From Vitellaria paradoxa (lineage: Eukaryota; Streptophyta; Magnoliopsida; Ericales; Sapotaceae), in assembly GCA_019916065.1 (NCBI GenBank), contig CM034233.1, positions 3,971,501 through 4,035,500 on the forward strand: a stretch of DNA of 64,000 nt. Reading direction: 5' to 3'. The number at the start of each line of letters is the position of its first letter. Positions within the stretch are counted from its first letter, which is position 1. The position numbers were made by a program, and so were the translations under genes. Positions 22,111 through 35,100 of the stretch are shown here, in pieces. The notes below the pieces were generated by a model, which saw only the letters and a list, made by a program, of their open reading frames with translations, did no database searches and was not told the DNA's origin.

Positions 22111-23918
22111 ATAATATTTTAGGAAAGTAATCAAGTTCTTAAAATTTGATAAAGAAAAAGAGGAGAATCTGAATGAACAAATCTTGGAAGCTTAATACAT
22201 CCAAACCTTAAACTCAATACATACAAAAATTTTTGTTCAACTGATAAAAGCCTAAACGTATTACTTCCGAAATCCAATACGGTGATCAATAATCTCACAC
22301 GATTCAGTGGATATTGTAAGAGTCACAAATTAAGCTCTGTGAATGTAAAACGGAGAAGAGATCAACGAATTTCGTATTGCACTTCAGATTCAGAATAGGG
22401 CACTCAGACTGATACAAATCCGTTCGCCGAAACTTGCGAAGACGGTGGTCAACTCTGTGTTACCCTTCAGAATTAAGAAGAAAGACAATCATTGCTTGCA
22501 ACCTTTGGATTTAAGAAGCAAACAATCCGAGAGCAACGATGATAAGTGAGATCGAAGGCAACGGCTAAGTCTGTCTGTCGTCAGAGACAAGAGAGCATTG
22601 ATTTAATCGAGTGCAACGGGTTTGTATTACAACCCAACTAAACCCACTCAATACTAGGGGCGTCTAAAACTTTTGAAATTTTTAAAATTTTAAACACATT
22701 TTGTATTCTTTATATTTCATGGAAACTTTTATAATTTATATATATCTAAGTATCTAACAATTTTTTTACGAATTTTAATAATTTTTTTACAAACCCAGTA
22801 ATATTTTACAAATCTTATAATTAATCTACAGTTTTCAAAAATTTTTCGACGATTTTCAATAAATTCTAAAACAAAACCGTTCTGACGGATCAAAAATATC
22901 ATTCCAACAGTTTTTCTTTTTGAAAAGTTGACGCAAAAGTCAAAAAATTTGAGCTATTCATCTCTTAAAAACGTCGTTTAGTAGCTACACGCCAAATGTC
23001 GAGAAATTATCTAAATTATATTTTTCATAATTTTTGTTATTTTTTGCCGCTTCAAATGAAATAGATGAGTGATTTCCACAATAAAGAAAACCAGAAAGTA
23101 ATAATAGTAGGAAAGAAAATGATGATGCAACCTGGCTTTTCACATGTAGGGAGTTTTTAGAGTAATACAAAGTGAGATAAATGAGATAAATTATGAATTC
23201 TTAATTCATGCAGTGAGATAAAATAAATAATTTTTAAAAATTTTTATAATTTTTTTTTTTTAGGTTTTAGCAAAGGTAAACTGCATGCATTAACTTGATG
23301 GTATCAAATGTGTCAATACAAGATAAATGGTTATGTATATATTCAGAGTTGGCATTGCCTCAAATACACCTGATTTAATTTCAATAGTTGCAAAATTTAC
23401 CAACCGAGGCAAATTAGACCTTTTCCCAGAAAAGAATGCAGTTAATTTTGTTTCTGAACAGATGATGCTGATAGCACCTGCAATCTACTATTTCCAATAC
23501 GTGCAGAATAAACTAGTTCTATAAGCAACAAAATGGATTCATTCATATGCTGTGCCAAAACACAATGGTATGATCTTATTTCTACCAATCATGGGCTCGT
23601 TTGGCACGACATAAAATGCTAAAAAATTTTAAAAATTATTTATTTTTTATTACACTATACGAATTACAATCTTACAAATTATCCCAAATTATCTTATTTT
23701 ATCTCTTTTTTGTTACTCTAAAATAACAAGGGTTATTCTTAACGAGCCTCTTCATAAACACAACTGGGTCATTTTCTCTTTTTTTCTTCTTTTTTCTTCC
23801 CCCCCCCCTCCAAAAAACAATTGAAGACCATAAAATGTAGGATCATAAGGCTAACAAGAAGGGTCAAAGTATGTACAATTGGAAGTTCAGTAAACTACAA
23901 ATGAACCTCCAAATCCAC
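22111..23918. other. Intergenic, with MITE relics
   Basis: 22300-22650 is moderately GC-rich and non-repetitive within the window but has no recognisable ORF. About 22656-23060 matches, block by block, the larger MITE at 50130-50571 (GACAAACTC-like, CAAAAGTCAAAAA and ATCTAAAT..CAT blocks in the same order). About 23589-23760 is a MITE-like copy with a GGCTCGTTTGGCACG start. The last 100 bp probably hold the 3' UTR of the receptor kinase. Confidence 0.45.
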
Positions 23919-25988
23919 CTAAAAATGGGTCCTAGGAGTCAACCATGGTGTGTCATTGATGATAGAAATCTCATCTCCAACAAAATTCAATATCTCTTCA
24001 GAGCCCCCAGGATGCACAGATCGAATGCTCACCGTTGGTTTCCTTGCAGGCAGAATGGGGAGCGGTGCTTCTCCCTTAATCATCCTCGCAGCTTCCTTCA
24101 CAGTTGGCCTCTTGTCATGGTTTGGGTGCACACAAGCAAGCCCAACAACAAGCATTCTCTCCATCTCGACCTTGTTGAACTTCCCTTTCAACTTAGAATC
24201 AGCAGCCTCAATTAGTATCCCCTTTCCCCACAACCCCCAAATTCTATCAGCAAGCACAGCTCCATCATCATCTACAGGTTTTCCCGAAGCCACCTCTAAC
24301 AACACCACACCAAAGCTATAAAACATCAGTTTTCACAGTTGGAACCCAATAACGTACTCAGGAGCAAGATATCCCATTGTTCCAGCTGGTATGGTAGCTT
24401 CTCTAGTCACAGAACTATGTTCATAAACCTCAGCTAATCCAAAATCTCCAAGTTTGGCGTTGAACTCACAATCAAGCATTATATTGCAAGTCTTCACATC
24501 CCTATGAATTATCTGTCTCTCACATTCTTCATGTAGATACACCAGAGCTGAAGCAACACCAAGAACTATGCTCAGTCTTTTCTCCCAAGTGAGAAAAACA
24601 CTCAAGGGATTACTGCTTTTGTGGAGGATATTGTCGAGGCTTCCATTGGACATGTACTCGTAGACCAAGACTAATTCGTTCCTCTCACAGCACCACCCTT
24701 GGAGCTGAACCAAGTGCTTGTGCCTTAAACAACCCACCATTGTAGCAAACTCAGTGGTGAATTGATTGCACAGAGGACCAGTTTGATTAACCCTAGTGAA
24801 CCTTTTCACTGCCACTGCCCCCCAAGAGGGGAGGGACCCTTCATAAACAGTTGCTGACCCTCCCTCACCTATGATTCTCCTTTGGTTGAATCCCTTGGTG
24901 GCTGATTTTATCTCTGAGAGTGAGAGTCTTTTGGGTACTTTGTTCCCTTGAAATCTGCAAATTTGGCCTTCACTGGGTCCTCCTCCTCTCCTGCTAAGTC
25001 TTCTGCTCCTTATCATACAAAGAATGATTATGACAACCATTGCAGATACAGAGATGATAAATGCAGCCAAACCCCCCAAGCCAAGAGCTAATTCACCCAC
25101 TCTTTTGTCCATGGAATGGTAATCAAATCGACCACTGTGTTCCTCCGATGAATCCTCCGGGGAGCACACAACACAGTCCCCTCCTTCTACAGACCTTATT
25201 GAAGAGAGGAGTCTGGAAGTTTTGAATCTCCACCCTTCAACAAGGTGTGTTGCCGAGCCTCTAGTGTTGGAAGCTGAGAAACCAACGTGCATGAACTCCT
25301 TGAATTGCTGCGAAAGATCAGTCTGAACAACAAGAAGAGGCCTCTGAGGCTTGACCAGTGAGTTATACCCAACCCACACCTTGATCATCTTCTCTAAATC
25401 TCTGTACTCAATCCAAGCTGTCATTTGCCTCCCACCCTTCAAATCGACCCCCATTGAAAGGGCATCAACAGAAACAAAAGACACAATTGTGTTAACATCA
25501 ATTCCAATGTGGTTGTCGTTGATGTCCCCGAGAGATGGATCAAAACTCGTATCGAATTCAATAGCAACAAACGAGTCTTGCACATCTTCTGCTGGGAGAC
25601 CCATGTAGCCATTGTAGAAGCTGACTGAGTCTGTGTTAGAAGTGATGATGAATGCGAAGCCATCTCCGAATGGGCAGAAAGAGGAAGGGATGATTCTGAA
25701 GGAGAACCGGCAAGAGAAGGAAAGGGTTGTGTTGGTTGAATGATCAAGAAATCGAATTGGGAAGACGTAGAAAGCTCGTCCGACCCCTGAAGAAGAAGAT
25801 GATGAAGGAGGAGGATAAGGGTTAGAAGAGAAACAGTCGAGCCCGTGGGTGAGAGTAATGGAGTTGTTTCTGAAATAAGCGTCGCCGAAGAGGGTGACGT
25901 TGTTTGCAGGCGAGAAAGGGGAAGAGTGAGATGGGAAGATGAAGAAAAAGAAGAGAACCCAGAAGAGTTGGATTGAAGAGGAACGCAT
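23919..25988 (-). CDS. L-type lectin-domain receptor-like kinase, with a compensated frameshift
   Basis: One intronless reading frame of about 689 codons on the minus strand, interrupted by a single TGA at 24333-24335. Signal peptide (about 1-23), legume-lectin domain (about 25-265; FGDGFAF and VAIEFDT blocks), one membrane segment (LAAFIISVSAMVVIIILCMI), then a kinase with GEGGSATVYEG loop, VAVKRF lysine, HRDVKTCN and DFGLAE. The usual role is a plasma-membrane receptor for extracellular ligands. Around the stop, about eight codons read GFQL-stop-KLMFYSFG where the family has a PTVKTDVYSFG-type sequence. One missing C near 24342 and one extra T near 24320 explain this exactly and restore frame. 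It is either a genuine pseudogene lesion or two homopolymer assembly errors. The rest is uninterrupted. Confidence 0.85.
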
Positions 25989-26010
25989 TATATATATATA
26001 TATATATTCT
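25989..26010 (-). promoter_or_regulatory. TA-repeat immediately upstream of the receptor-kinase ATG
   Basis: An (AT)n run of about 22 bp directly precedes the start codon on the minus strand. It is too close to the ATG to be an ordinary TATA box, so it is probably 5' UTR. A distinct core promoter was not identified further upstream. Confidence 0.25.
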
Positions 26011-28649
26011 ATGTATGGAGATTATGATATCTGGGTGGAGGCAAATCTTGAGGAAATGGAGGTTTTACAGAGGTTTCTTGGAATGGAGTTGGAGAGAGTG
26101 GCATTGAAGTGTTTGATCTTTCGTACCAATGAAATGATTGGTTTGATATCGTTTCTGTTTCTTCTACAGCTGGGGGAAAATCTGGGTTTGATAGATTCCA
26201 AAACCAAGATTTTAGAAATTTTGGAATATGCAGAAGAATCAGAGTGGCAGAGAAGATGAACTGAATCGAAGATTGCAGTTAAGAGCAGTTAGGGCCGGGC
26301 CACCACGAACACTGACAGGGTTGGGCCAGACCGGTAGGCAATCAAAGAATCATATTTGTCTTCTTGAGGCTCGACTGTATTGTCGACAGATCAGCATCTA
26401 AAGGTAAAATGGGCATAGACCGCGCTTACGGGTCCACCAAAATTATAAGTGATTGGTGGTTTGAGGGTTAGAGGGGCTGCTGTGCGCTGCTGAAGGGTTG
26501 TTAAAAAAAAAAAATTGAACAACTCGAGACGAACCAATCCGATAATTTTGGTTTGGATTGGTCCGGTTTTATATGATTTTTGGTTTGATTTTGGGTTAAA
26601 AATTAAAAAATTAATATTTTTGTTTCAGTTCTCAGCTTAGTAGCTACTCAACTCTAGCCAACTTGAAATCGAATCGAAAATAACCTAATTTGAATCAACA
26701 CAAACTAATATAATATAAATATAAATATTATATAATATTATGTAAGATTTTAAAACTAAATAATATATTGTATATAATATATATATAATCCTAAAATTTA
26801 GACTAAATTGACCTCAATCGAAATAGACCCAATCTAACTTCAAATGGCCTAAACCAAAAACCGAATCAAAGCAACCTAATATTTTTTGTTCGATTCGGTT
26901 CAGGTCCAAATTTTAGAAATTAAAAAAATTGATTCAATTCTGGGTTAAATATCAACATAAATCGAACCGACAAATGCATACCTCTAACTGTAAAGACTGA
27001 AATATATAGTTGTATGGTCTTGATTTGATTACATTTTAATGAGATATGACTTTTCATATTTTGTATTGATTGTCTTTCAATTAGATTTCTTTTAACTTCT
27101 ATTTTTATATTAAAATTCATTTTAACTAAATTAAAGCAAGACCATTAGATAGTTATACGAAAAGCAAGACCGTTCATTCATACATTTCAGTCTTTGCAAT
27201 GCATTTTTGCATTGCAACCTCCTAGAACCTGTCGTTTGAAGCTTCAAAAATTGTAATAAAATGTAACTTGGCAATTTTTTTGGTATTTTGAAAGTAATCA
27301 ATAAATCACAAAAAGATAAAAATGAATAGTAAAAAAAATTCGTTCGAACAGATTTTAATAGAGTATTATGTTCGAATAGTCAAATCCAACGAATTATGGA
27401 CAAAAATTTTTTGAAATTTTGTGCAGAATTTTTTAAAGATTCATAGAGATTTATTAGTATTTATAGAGAATATTATAAAAATTGGTAGATATTTATAAAA
27501 ATCTAGTTAGCTCAAAATTTATCGAGATTTTTAAGTATTTTAAAGCTCCAAACGGATTGTGCAATTAAACCTCCATTAATATCTTGGCCTTTTATTTAAA
27601 ATAATAATAATAACAAATCATAAAGAAATATATTTATTTAATAAATATGAAAGCATAATAATAAAATAATCCTATTCCTGGTAATAGATGAATTGCACAA
27701 CTCCTCTTTTGACTTTCTAAATCAAAGCTCCTCAATATCAAAACTTCAAATGAAGATAAAAAAGATTCGCAGAGCGATCATGGTGGCTTTCCACTTTTCC
27801 TCATCTTAATTCAAAAGAAAGTGACTGCTGTGTCGCAAGCAACGTTACGAGGAGGGGTAGGAGGATCCCCTCAGCAAAAAGTGTTGTTTGTTTGTTTGTT
27901 TTTTTTTTTTTATAAACTCATTTATTAACAAAATCAAGATATATTATTAGATCAGCAATTCGGTATCAATCTATTCCATCAGGATGGACCCGTAACTGTA
28001 GAGCCCAATTTCGCGTGTTCCCTTCTCATCTAGAAATACATCAATATTGGTACTGTTTGGAGTTATATATATAGTATATATAATTTATAAATTTCTATAA
28101 ATATAATTATGAGACTGTAAAATTTAAATTTTTACTCAGTGCACAAATTACGAAACGTTAACTTTTACAAATTTATACAACTCCAACCATATCTATTATG
28201 TTGATCCAAACTAAAATCGACTTCCAAATTTTTGGCCCATTTGTTCACTTTATTTGTGGTGTGCTAAGAAAATTATTTGATACATCTTGTAAGAGAAGAG
28301 GCAAGCGTCATGCTTGTGATAGATAGATACATACATGCATATATGTGCGTTATATTTATGTGTCCATGTATAAAAAGTTGGTTTACAAAAAAAAACTCTA
28401 ACTTTTAATAATTTTTTTAACTTTTGCACAAAAAATTTTTTTTTCTAACTTGTTTTAATTGTTATATTTTTAATTTTTTTAATTTTTTCTAACTTTTATC
28501 ATTTTTTATCAATATTCTTCAACTTTTTGAAGAATACAAAACACCCAAAATTTTTAAAGTTAACAAAAGTTTTTTTTTTTAAACAAATATGGACACTTCA
28601 AACATAACCTAAATGACGAAGGACAAGAATGTTAACAAAGACCATTTTT

Positions 28650-28797
28650 TTTTGGTCAGTTACACGCATCTCGACTAATTTTTAGAGATTTTAAGTTAAC
28701 GATCGTGGTAAAATTCTAATGACTTTGAGGAGACTCGAACTAGTGACCACTGAAAAGTAAATTCAAAATTTTATCAATTGAGCTAACCCTCAAGTTA
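28650..28797 (-). mobile_element. tRNA-derived SINE
   Basis: Read on the minus strand it begins near GAGGGTTAGCTCAATTGATA (A box) and carries ACTAGTTCGAGTCTCC (B box) about 40 bp later. The tail follows with CGATCGTTAACTTAAAATCTC and GTCGAGATGCGTG. Related copies lie at 34486-34640 (+), 49703-49860 (+) and 4085-4262 (-). Confidence 0.7.
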
Positions 28798-29140
28798 CGT
28801 CAAAAAAACCACAACCACAGCCAAAATCAAATTAAGGAAAAAATAACATACATAAAATCTTGGGAAAAATAAAAAACACATTAATCTTTTGACTTTCCTA
28901 AAACAGGGCAATATATTTAGAATGTGAACAAGAGACTTTGGGCTCCAAAATTTCTTGCTTGAAGACTCAAATAATCGAATATGTCAGCATCAAGACTTTT
29001 TTTTCTCTAATTTTTATATAATAATTACATTGTCGGCAAGCATTAAGAATGGCTGCGATTAATTTACAAGAGCGTCTACAAATTACTTAATAATAATAAA
29101 CACTTGGTGCCGTGCTGGTCAGTCGTTAGAATCATGAGCG

Positions 29141-29263
29141 GTGTTTGATTGACAAAATTAATTAAAATTAATTAATTTTTATTAATTTTTAATTAAATTT
29201 CACTATATATTTTTATATTAAAATTTATATTTTAATATACTTTTTAACCAATCAAACACTCTG
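29141..29263. mobile_element. Short MITE, GGTGTTTGATTG family
   Basis: GGTGTTTGATTGAC at the left is inverted at the right as CCAATCAAACAC. The interior is AT-rich with the TTTTTATATTAAAATTTATA block. Related copies with TGTTTGGTTGGTCAAA-type ends lie near 10186-10313, 32478-32622, 39777-39915 and 55128-55280. Confidence 0.5.
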
Positions 29264-29791
29264 TCGTGTTAGAGAGTGGTCAAAATTGAAATCATGGGAA
29301 CATGGGTTTGCCTATCAGTCAATCAATCCACCACGAAAACAATTTGTGTGGTGCAAGGTATTCGATTGGTGAATCATAATAATAAATTTTAATTATATGC
29401 ACGATTACAAATATATAAATACTTCATTTAAAACATAAAAATTTTTTAACGATAGGAAAAAAATTAAATGCTATTATGATTATTTTATTTCCAAATATCA
29501 TTAATTAATTATCAACCAGTATAGATAGTAATTTTCTTAATGTCCATTAATTAAAATGGCTATAATTTCAAAAACCTTCAAGTTCCTTCCAGCAAAGTAA
29601 CAAGTTAGGTTCATAACCGTACTCAACTTCATATTAGTAGTGGATTAGTTAATTAAGTTGATGCATAAACATAATATTTTAAACTTATACCATCAACCCA
29701 AATGGAAATTTTGAAAATAATAATTAATTTCAATATTTCACTTCATCACACTGCTGACTGCACTAAACAAAATAATATAAAACTAATATAA

Positions 29792-29932
29792 GGTATGTTT
29801 GGAGTGACAAAAAGTGAGATAAAAAGAGATAAATTGTGAGTTTGTAATTTGTACAGTAAAATAAAAAATAAATAATTTTTAGAAGTTTTTAAAAATTTTC
29901 AGAAATTTTGAGTAACTTTTAGCAAACCAACG
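29792..29932. mobile_element. Tourist-like MITE copy
   Basis: Starts GGTATGTTTGGAGTG after a TAA and ends CAAACCAACG before TAG. The interior has the shared GTGAGATAAAAAGAGATAA and GTAATTTGTACAGT blocks. Confidence 0.5.
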
Positions 29933-30311
29933 TAGCATTGGATGCCCTCAAAAAAATAAATAAACAAATTACCAAAATCCAGCCAAAAAAAAATCATTTA
30001 TATAGCATTGGATGCCCTCAAAAGCATTCAATAAATTTTGCCAATCTTGACCATCAAACAAAAGAGATTACTTACAAAGGTCTCACCAATAATCATACAC
30101 ACACACACACACACATAAACTGATTATAGAAAATTAAAATCTAAATTTAAATCTCTTGAAAATATATTATGTTAATTAATGAAGCGATATTAATTATTTA
30201 TGTGCAATTTGTTTCGATAAAACTTTGTGTGAGTTATTTTAGGTGAGATTCAAATGGATGAACGGTTTGAATTGCTGTCACTCGAAAATGTACTTGCCAT
30301 TTTTCTAATTA

Positions 30312-30460
30312 GGGTTCGTTTGGAGCTACAAAAAATAAAAAATTTTAAAAAACTTTAAAAATTTTCAAACTTCAATCACATTTTGTCACTTATCATTTTT
30401 ACATCACATCGATCTCATCCATTAATTTTTTTGATTTTTTTTAGAACTCTAAACGCACCC
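30312..30460. mobile_element. Tourist-like MITE, 149 bp, clean ends
   Basis: GGGTTCGTTTGGAGC at the left and CTCTAAACGCACCC at the right, with TTA on both sides (30309-30311 and 30461-30463). This is one of the clearest members of the family that dominates the intergenic DNA of this window. Confidence 0.75.
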
Positions 30461-30769
30461 TTAACATGTAATTGTAATTTGAATTATAAGAAAGTAACCT
30501 CTTGATTGTTGTACTTTTTTAGAAATGGACATGAAGAGTGCTATAGGAAAAAAAAAAAAAAAAAAGAAATAATAATAATTATTGTTATGAAACTGTAGAA
30601 GGCAAAATTGAATGAATGGTCCTTCGTGTTGACTGTCAATAAATTTCCTTTTGATTACAACCTGTTGTGTCTACATTTGTGTGTCAAAGAAAAGGAAAAT
30701 AAGGGTTAATTTGACAAGGGTTAACTCTGACTCATTTTTTTTTTTTTTTTTCAGTTTCTTCCAGCCAAC

Positions 30770-31996
30770 TCAATACGGCATGATGTGAGTGGTCTTAGTC
30801 TCATAACTCGCCAAACACGACTTTGAGTTGACTCGGAGCACCTTGACCAGATCACCGCACATCTTCCTCACAAGCGGAGTACAATCGCTCTGCATCACCA
30901 ACAGCACCTTCGTCAAACCGTTGCTCTTCATCATCGCCTCCTGAGCCGTCGGATCACGGCACATGCAGCATACGTTCCAGAGCACCACAACGCCGTGTTC
31001 CGTCGCCGTGCTAGACGTCTTCATCAATCTCTTAACGATCGCCGCCACGCAGGTCTCATCTTCACCTATCGCCGCCCGTCCCTCCGCGCATTTACATAGC
31101 AGCTCTAGCAGCTTCAGATACTTCTCGATCACCGATGGATCTGTGTCCGGACCAGAGAGGATTTTCCCCACAGTTCTTACGATTCCAAACTGGAGTAATT
31201 CCTTTTTGACCGGTCTTGAGGTGGATACAGCGATCAGGGATGATAAACCGGCTTCTACCGCCGTCGGATCGGTCTCCGAGGCGACTAGACGGTACAATTC
31301 GTACAATAACCCTTTCTTTTCGGTAATTGCTCGTTGAGACTCGGAATCAAATGCAATTGATTCCAAAACCCTTGCTGATTCGATTCTCGAACTCAAACGA
31401 CCGCTTTGAAGAACCGAGACGTATGGAGATAGACAATCTCGATTGCTTTTGAACATGAATCTGTGCAGTTGCTCTTTGACTCCATTTTGAGCCATAATCA
31501 AATTCAAAATTGACACAATCGATTCGAATACTTCGATTTCATGGACATTGCTGAGAACTCCAGCGATCCTCGGAACGAAGCCTTCGATACTCGCGACAAA
31601 CTGGCGGTTTTCATCGGAGTACTTGGCGAAATCGGCGATCTGCGAGAGAGAATTCAAGCGATTCTCGGTAGATTTTTCCATGTTCATGATCGAGTCCAGT
31701 ATTTGCTGCTTTGAGAATCTAAGAGGCATAGAGGGATGCGATCGGGGGGAAAGGGAGTGGGACCAGACGTCGATGAGGCGGCGTAGGTTGAGATTGGGGA
31801 CGAAATCGGTAGAGGGGAGGACCTGCATGGTGGCGGGGCAGGTGTTGTGGCCGGTATCGAGCCAGGCTTGGATGCTGGAGCGGTCGTAGGTGACGCCGGT
31901 ACAGAGGCTGACCGGAGACTTCATGACGTCCATCGAGATCGGGCATTTGAAGAAGCTAGGCACCTTAACGTATAGCTGGCCTTTATCCCTCACCAT
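30770..31996 (-). CDS. Plant U-box (PUB) E3 ubiquitin ligase with ARM-type repeats
   Basis: Intronless, 408 residues. The start chosen is the ATG at 31996 (MVRDKG). An in-frame ATG lies upstream at 32194, but the extra 66 residues are encoded partly by a CT microsatellite and end at the point where PUB proteins of this group begin. The U-box occupies about residues 10-85 (VPSFFKCPISMDVMKSPV, then TGVTYDRSSIQAWLD, NTCPATMQ, PNLNLRRLI). The remainder is alpha-helical and ARM-repeat-like. Length and the VPSFFKCPIS opening fit the short U-box/ARM group around Arabidopsis PUB27-PUB29; I do not assign an exact orthologue. Known members ubiquitinate defence and stress regulators together with an E2. 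No frame break is seen. Confidence 0.92.
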   Translation of the reverse strand: MVRDKGQLYVKVPSFFKCPISMDVMKSPVSLCTGVTYDRSSIQAWLDTGHNTCPATMQVLPSTDFVPNLNLRRLIDVWSHSLSPRSHPSMPLRFSKQQILDSIMNMEKSTENRLNSLSQIADFAKYSDENRQFVASIEGFVPRIAGVLSNVHEIEVFESIVSILNLIMAQNGVKEQLHRFMFKSNRDCLSPYVSVLQSGRLSSRIESARVLESIAFDSESQRAITEKKGLLYELYRLVASETDPTAVEAGLSSLIAVSTSRPVKKELLQFGIVRTVGKILSGPDTDPSVIEKYLKLLELLCKCAEGRAAIGEDETCVAAIVKRLMKTSSTATEHGVVVLWNVCCMCRDPTAQEAMMKSNGLTKVLLVMQSDCTPLVRKMCGDLVKVLRVNSKSCLASYETKTTHIMPY

Positions 31997-32011
31997 TTTG
32001 TGCTGTAGATA

Positions 32012-32017
32012 CTGCTT

Positions 32018-32053
<36 letters not shown>
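32012..32053 (-). promoter_or_regulatory. CT/GA microsatellite in the 5' leader of the U-box gene
   Basis: An uninterrupted AG run of about 38 bp on the + strand (CT on the coding strand), 20-60 bp before the ATG. CT-rich leaders are common in plant genes and can bind GAGA-type BPC factors. The same arrangement occurs before the SPT5 copy. Confidence 0.6.
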
Positions 32054-32054
<1 letters not shown>

Positions 32055-32199
32055 GGTTGGGGGAAACTGAGGGAAGAAGGAGAGGACGCCATTGGCTTTT
32101 TAAAGGGGGGAGAGAGAAAGTCATAAAGCGTGTGCGTTTGGGTCGTTTGGTCAGAGTCAGTGGGTGGGTCCCCGTCGCCCTGCTTCGTTGACATTCGTT

Positions 32200-35100
32200 G
32201 CTTACTGCAATTTTAGCTGTCTTTTTTTTTTCCTTTCTGTCCTTTTCTTTTTAATAGAATTATTATTTTTTTGTGTACGTAAAATATATCAATAATAATA
32301 TTTATAGAGGAACTCGTGCGACTCTACTTCTATTCAGTTTTTCTCGCTTATACGGTAAAATGGAGCACCGCGTCAATTTGAAGTCATTGACTCATTGGTA
32401 CCAGGCACACGAGCCCGCAAGTCCAAAGTTCTCGTCTGAATCCCACTATGAGTCCGTTTGAAACGGTAGAAAGTGTTTAGTTGGTTAAAATTAATAAAAA
32501 ATTATTAATTTTTATTAATTTGTTATATATTTTTAATTAAATTTTATTACATATCATTTTTATATTAAATTTTTATATTTTATTATATTTCTTTGACAAA
32601 CTTTTAATTAAACACCCTAAGATGATATTTGGTTTATGTTTATATTTTTTTTATCTTAGAATTTATGTTTTCAAAAAATATTAAAATCTCATTTAATTTG
32701 ATATTTTTATTTTTTTATATTTTGAAATTCTCTTTATTTTGAGTTAAAAAAAGTTTAAAACCAAATTTTATCATTTTACATTTTATGTGTAAACTCATTT
32801 TTTATTTTCTAAAATATGTTTTGTAAACATAGGTGATTAAATGTATTTTTATTTTTTTTTCTTTTAAAAATGTAAAATAAAAAATAAACCTAAAATAAAT
32901 ATACTAACTGAATAGTAATTTTTTTATAATTTTTAATAATCTTTTAAAAATTATCGAAAATGATCAAAGTCCGCATATCAAAAGGACTTCTCTATATACT
33001 TATGTTTAAAATTATTTTTGTAATAATTAGAGACGATCTGGATTTTTTAGATATTATGTATATTATATAAATTAAAAAGTATACAAGTGAAATTAGATAT
33101 ATTACACACAAACACTAAATAATAAATATTTTTTATTTATTATGTTACTAATTTAATACTATAACTTTATTCAGTTATTTTTAATTATATATTATTAAAT
33201 AAATAAATAAATAATATAAATTAAATAAGCCTAATAAAACGTGCTTAACATTTAATAACTGAGTTAAAAAACTAAATTTAAGAAACAAATATTAGGCCTA
33301 AGACCGATCCACGTGGCCCTTTTCCATCAAAACTGGATGGACGCATGGGAGTGGATGCGGGGTAACCCTCAAACAATTTTATTTTAGGGTCCGATCGGAT
33401 GGTGTTAAAATTTTAGAGGAATAAGTTTAGAGGGGGTATAAGATAAGAAATGTATTATTTTAGATGGTTGGTCCACATTAATGTGATATTTATGGAGAGG
33501 GATAACTTTTGATTTGATTTGAATATTTTATAAATAAAAGGGGGTGAATGATAAAAAAGCAGTCAAATGACTTTTTTACCCTTATGGTGTCCTAATCTTG
33601 GTTACCTATTAAATTAAATATTAAATTGTAAAACCCACTCTATTTAATTATTTTCTGCCAATTTGAAGTTATATTATTATTTCATTAAAATTTTAATTTT
33701 TTAAAATTTATTTAAAGAATTTTTTTTAATTATCCAATGTACTTTTGAATGGTTGGTTATTATTCAATTTTTTTAATTTATATTTTGACTTGTTGGCTTA
33801 TCTTTTATTTTTTAACTAGTATTTTTTATTTTGATTAAGTTAACAATATTATTAACGAGGGCTAAAAAGTCAAAATAAGCTAAGGGGGTGGAAATTTTTG
33901 GCTAGTCCCGACCTTGCCCAAAAGTTATATGTGGAAAGGGGGGAAAATGTAGACCCATGACAACAAATAAGCAGAGAGAGAAAAAAGTGTGGGCTATTTG
34001 GAATTGTCAAACTATGCCAAACGTGTGGGACTCACGCGTATTAGTTTTGGGAGAAGCTATTACTGCATTCAAGAAGAGCCTTGGAGAACATGTTATTAGC
34101 CAAATGGAGTTTGCCCAAACTTTTAGAAAATTTATTAAAAATGTAATTTTTGACCAATTATTTTTATTAAATAAACTGAAAATTCAAAATTTTAAAAAAT
34201 GCATGAACTTAATTTTACTGTTAATTTATGTTAAACCCAAAAATATCGTTAACTTTGATATAGAAACTAATTTTACCTGAGACTAAAGGTATTTTTGAAT
34301 TTAACAAATAAAGTACGGTAAACATTCATATACTTAAAACATTAAATTTTCATTAAAACGAAATAATTTTTTCAAATCTACGTCTTTCTTTTTATGCATT
34401 TTTTTATAAAATTAATTAATCTTTTAATATGTTATTGATTCACTTCCGCTATATGTATAATTAATAATTTGATTGTATTTAATCTTGAGAGTTAATTTAA
34501 CTGGTGACACCTTAAATTTGCTTCAAAATGATCATTAGTTCGATTCTCTTTAGGGCCACTGAAGGGTTTATCCGATCCTTAACTTCAAGACTGCATGAAT
34601 TAGTCGAGACCCGCACAAGTTGGGTCGAACAAATAATTTTTAGTTCCAATATTTGATTAGAAATAAGAAAAATTAAAAGGACAAAATAAAAATCTAATTT
34701 CTACATAGCTAACTTTTTTTTTTCCAACCATTAGTTTGTGTGCAAAATGCTTATTATAATTAAGAAATATTTTACGAGATTTTCTCCTTCAGAATTGCAA
34801 CTATCTATTATAAAAATTCAATTCTTGCAACTAAATACTCAATCCTTTTAAGTGACAAAATTTAATATTTTATTAAATTTGATATTAATACATTTTTCCA
34901 AGATTTGTCCAAATTTATGTAACTCGTTAGTGTTCATACAGTATAATATGTATGCTATAAAATAGATTAATACACTAGATGTATTTATGAAATTTAAAAA
35001 TTAATAAAATTTCTATTTTGGTTAAACTTTTTTATTTTCTAAAATAACCTTCAATCTTCTATTAAATTAATATTTTCAATCAAACAATTTTTGAAAACTG

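Larger units (their letters stand above)
26260..30308. other. Intergenic, repeats only
   Basis: No gene is recognised. 26520-26985 is a decayed repeat rich in GGTTCGGTT/AACCGAA-type words, probably another TIR-element relic. About 27232-27560 is a MITE-like element with CTGTCGTTTGAAGCTTC and GAAGCTCC..AAACGGATT-type ends. A SINE lies at 28650-28797. MITE copies lie at 29141-29263 and 29792-29932, and a CA microsatellite at about 30097-30114. Confidence 0.5.

Noticed and set aside
23871..24321. Plus-strand ORFs opposite the receptor-kinase C-terminus
   Set aside because: They are antisense shadows; the minus-strand frame carries the conserved kinase subdomains.
31997..32194. 66-residue N-terminal extension of the U-box protein
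   Set aside because: The extension is partly a (SL)n run read from the CT leader repeat and upstream of the point where this protein group starts; the ATG at 31996 is preferred.
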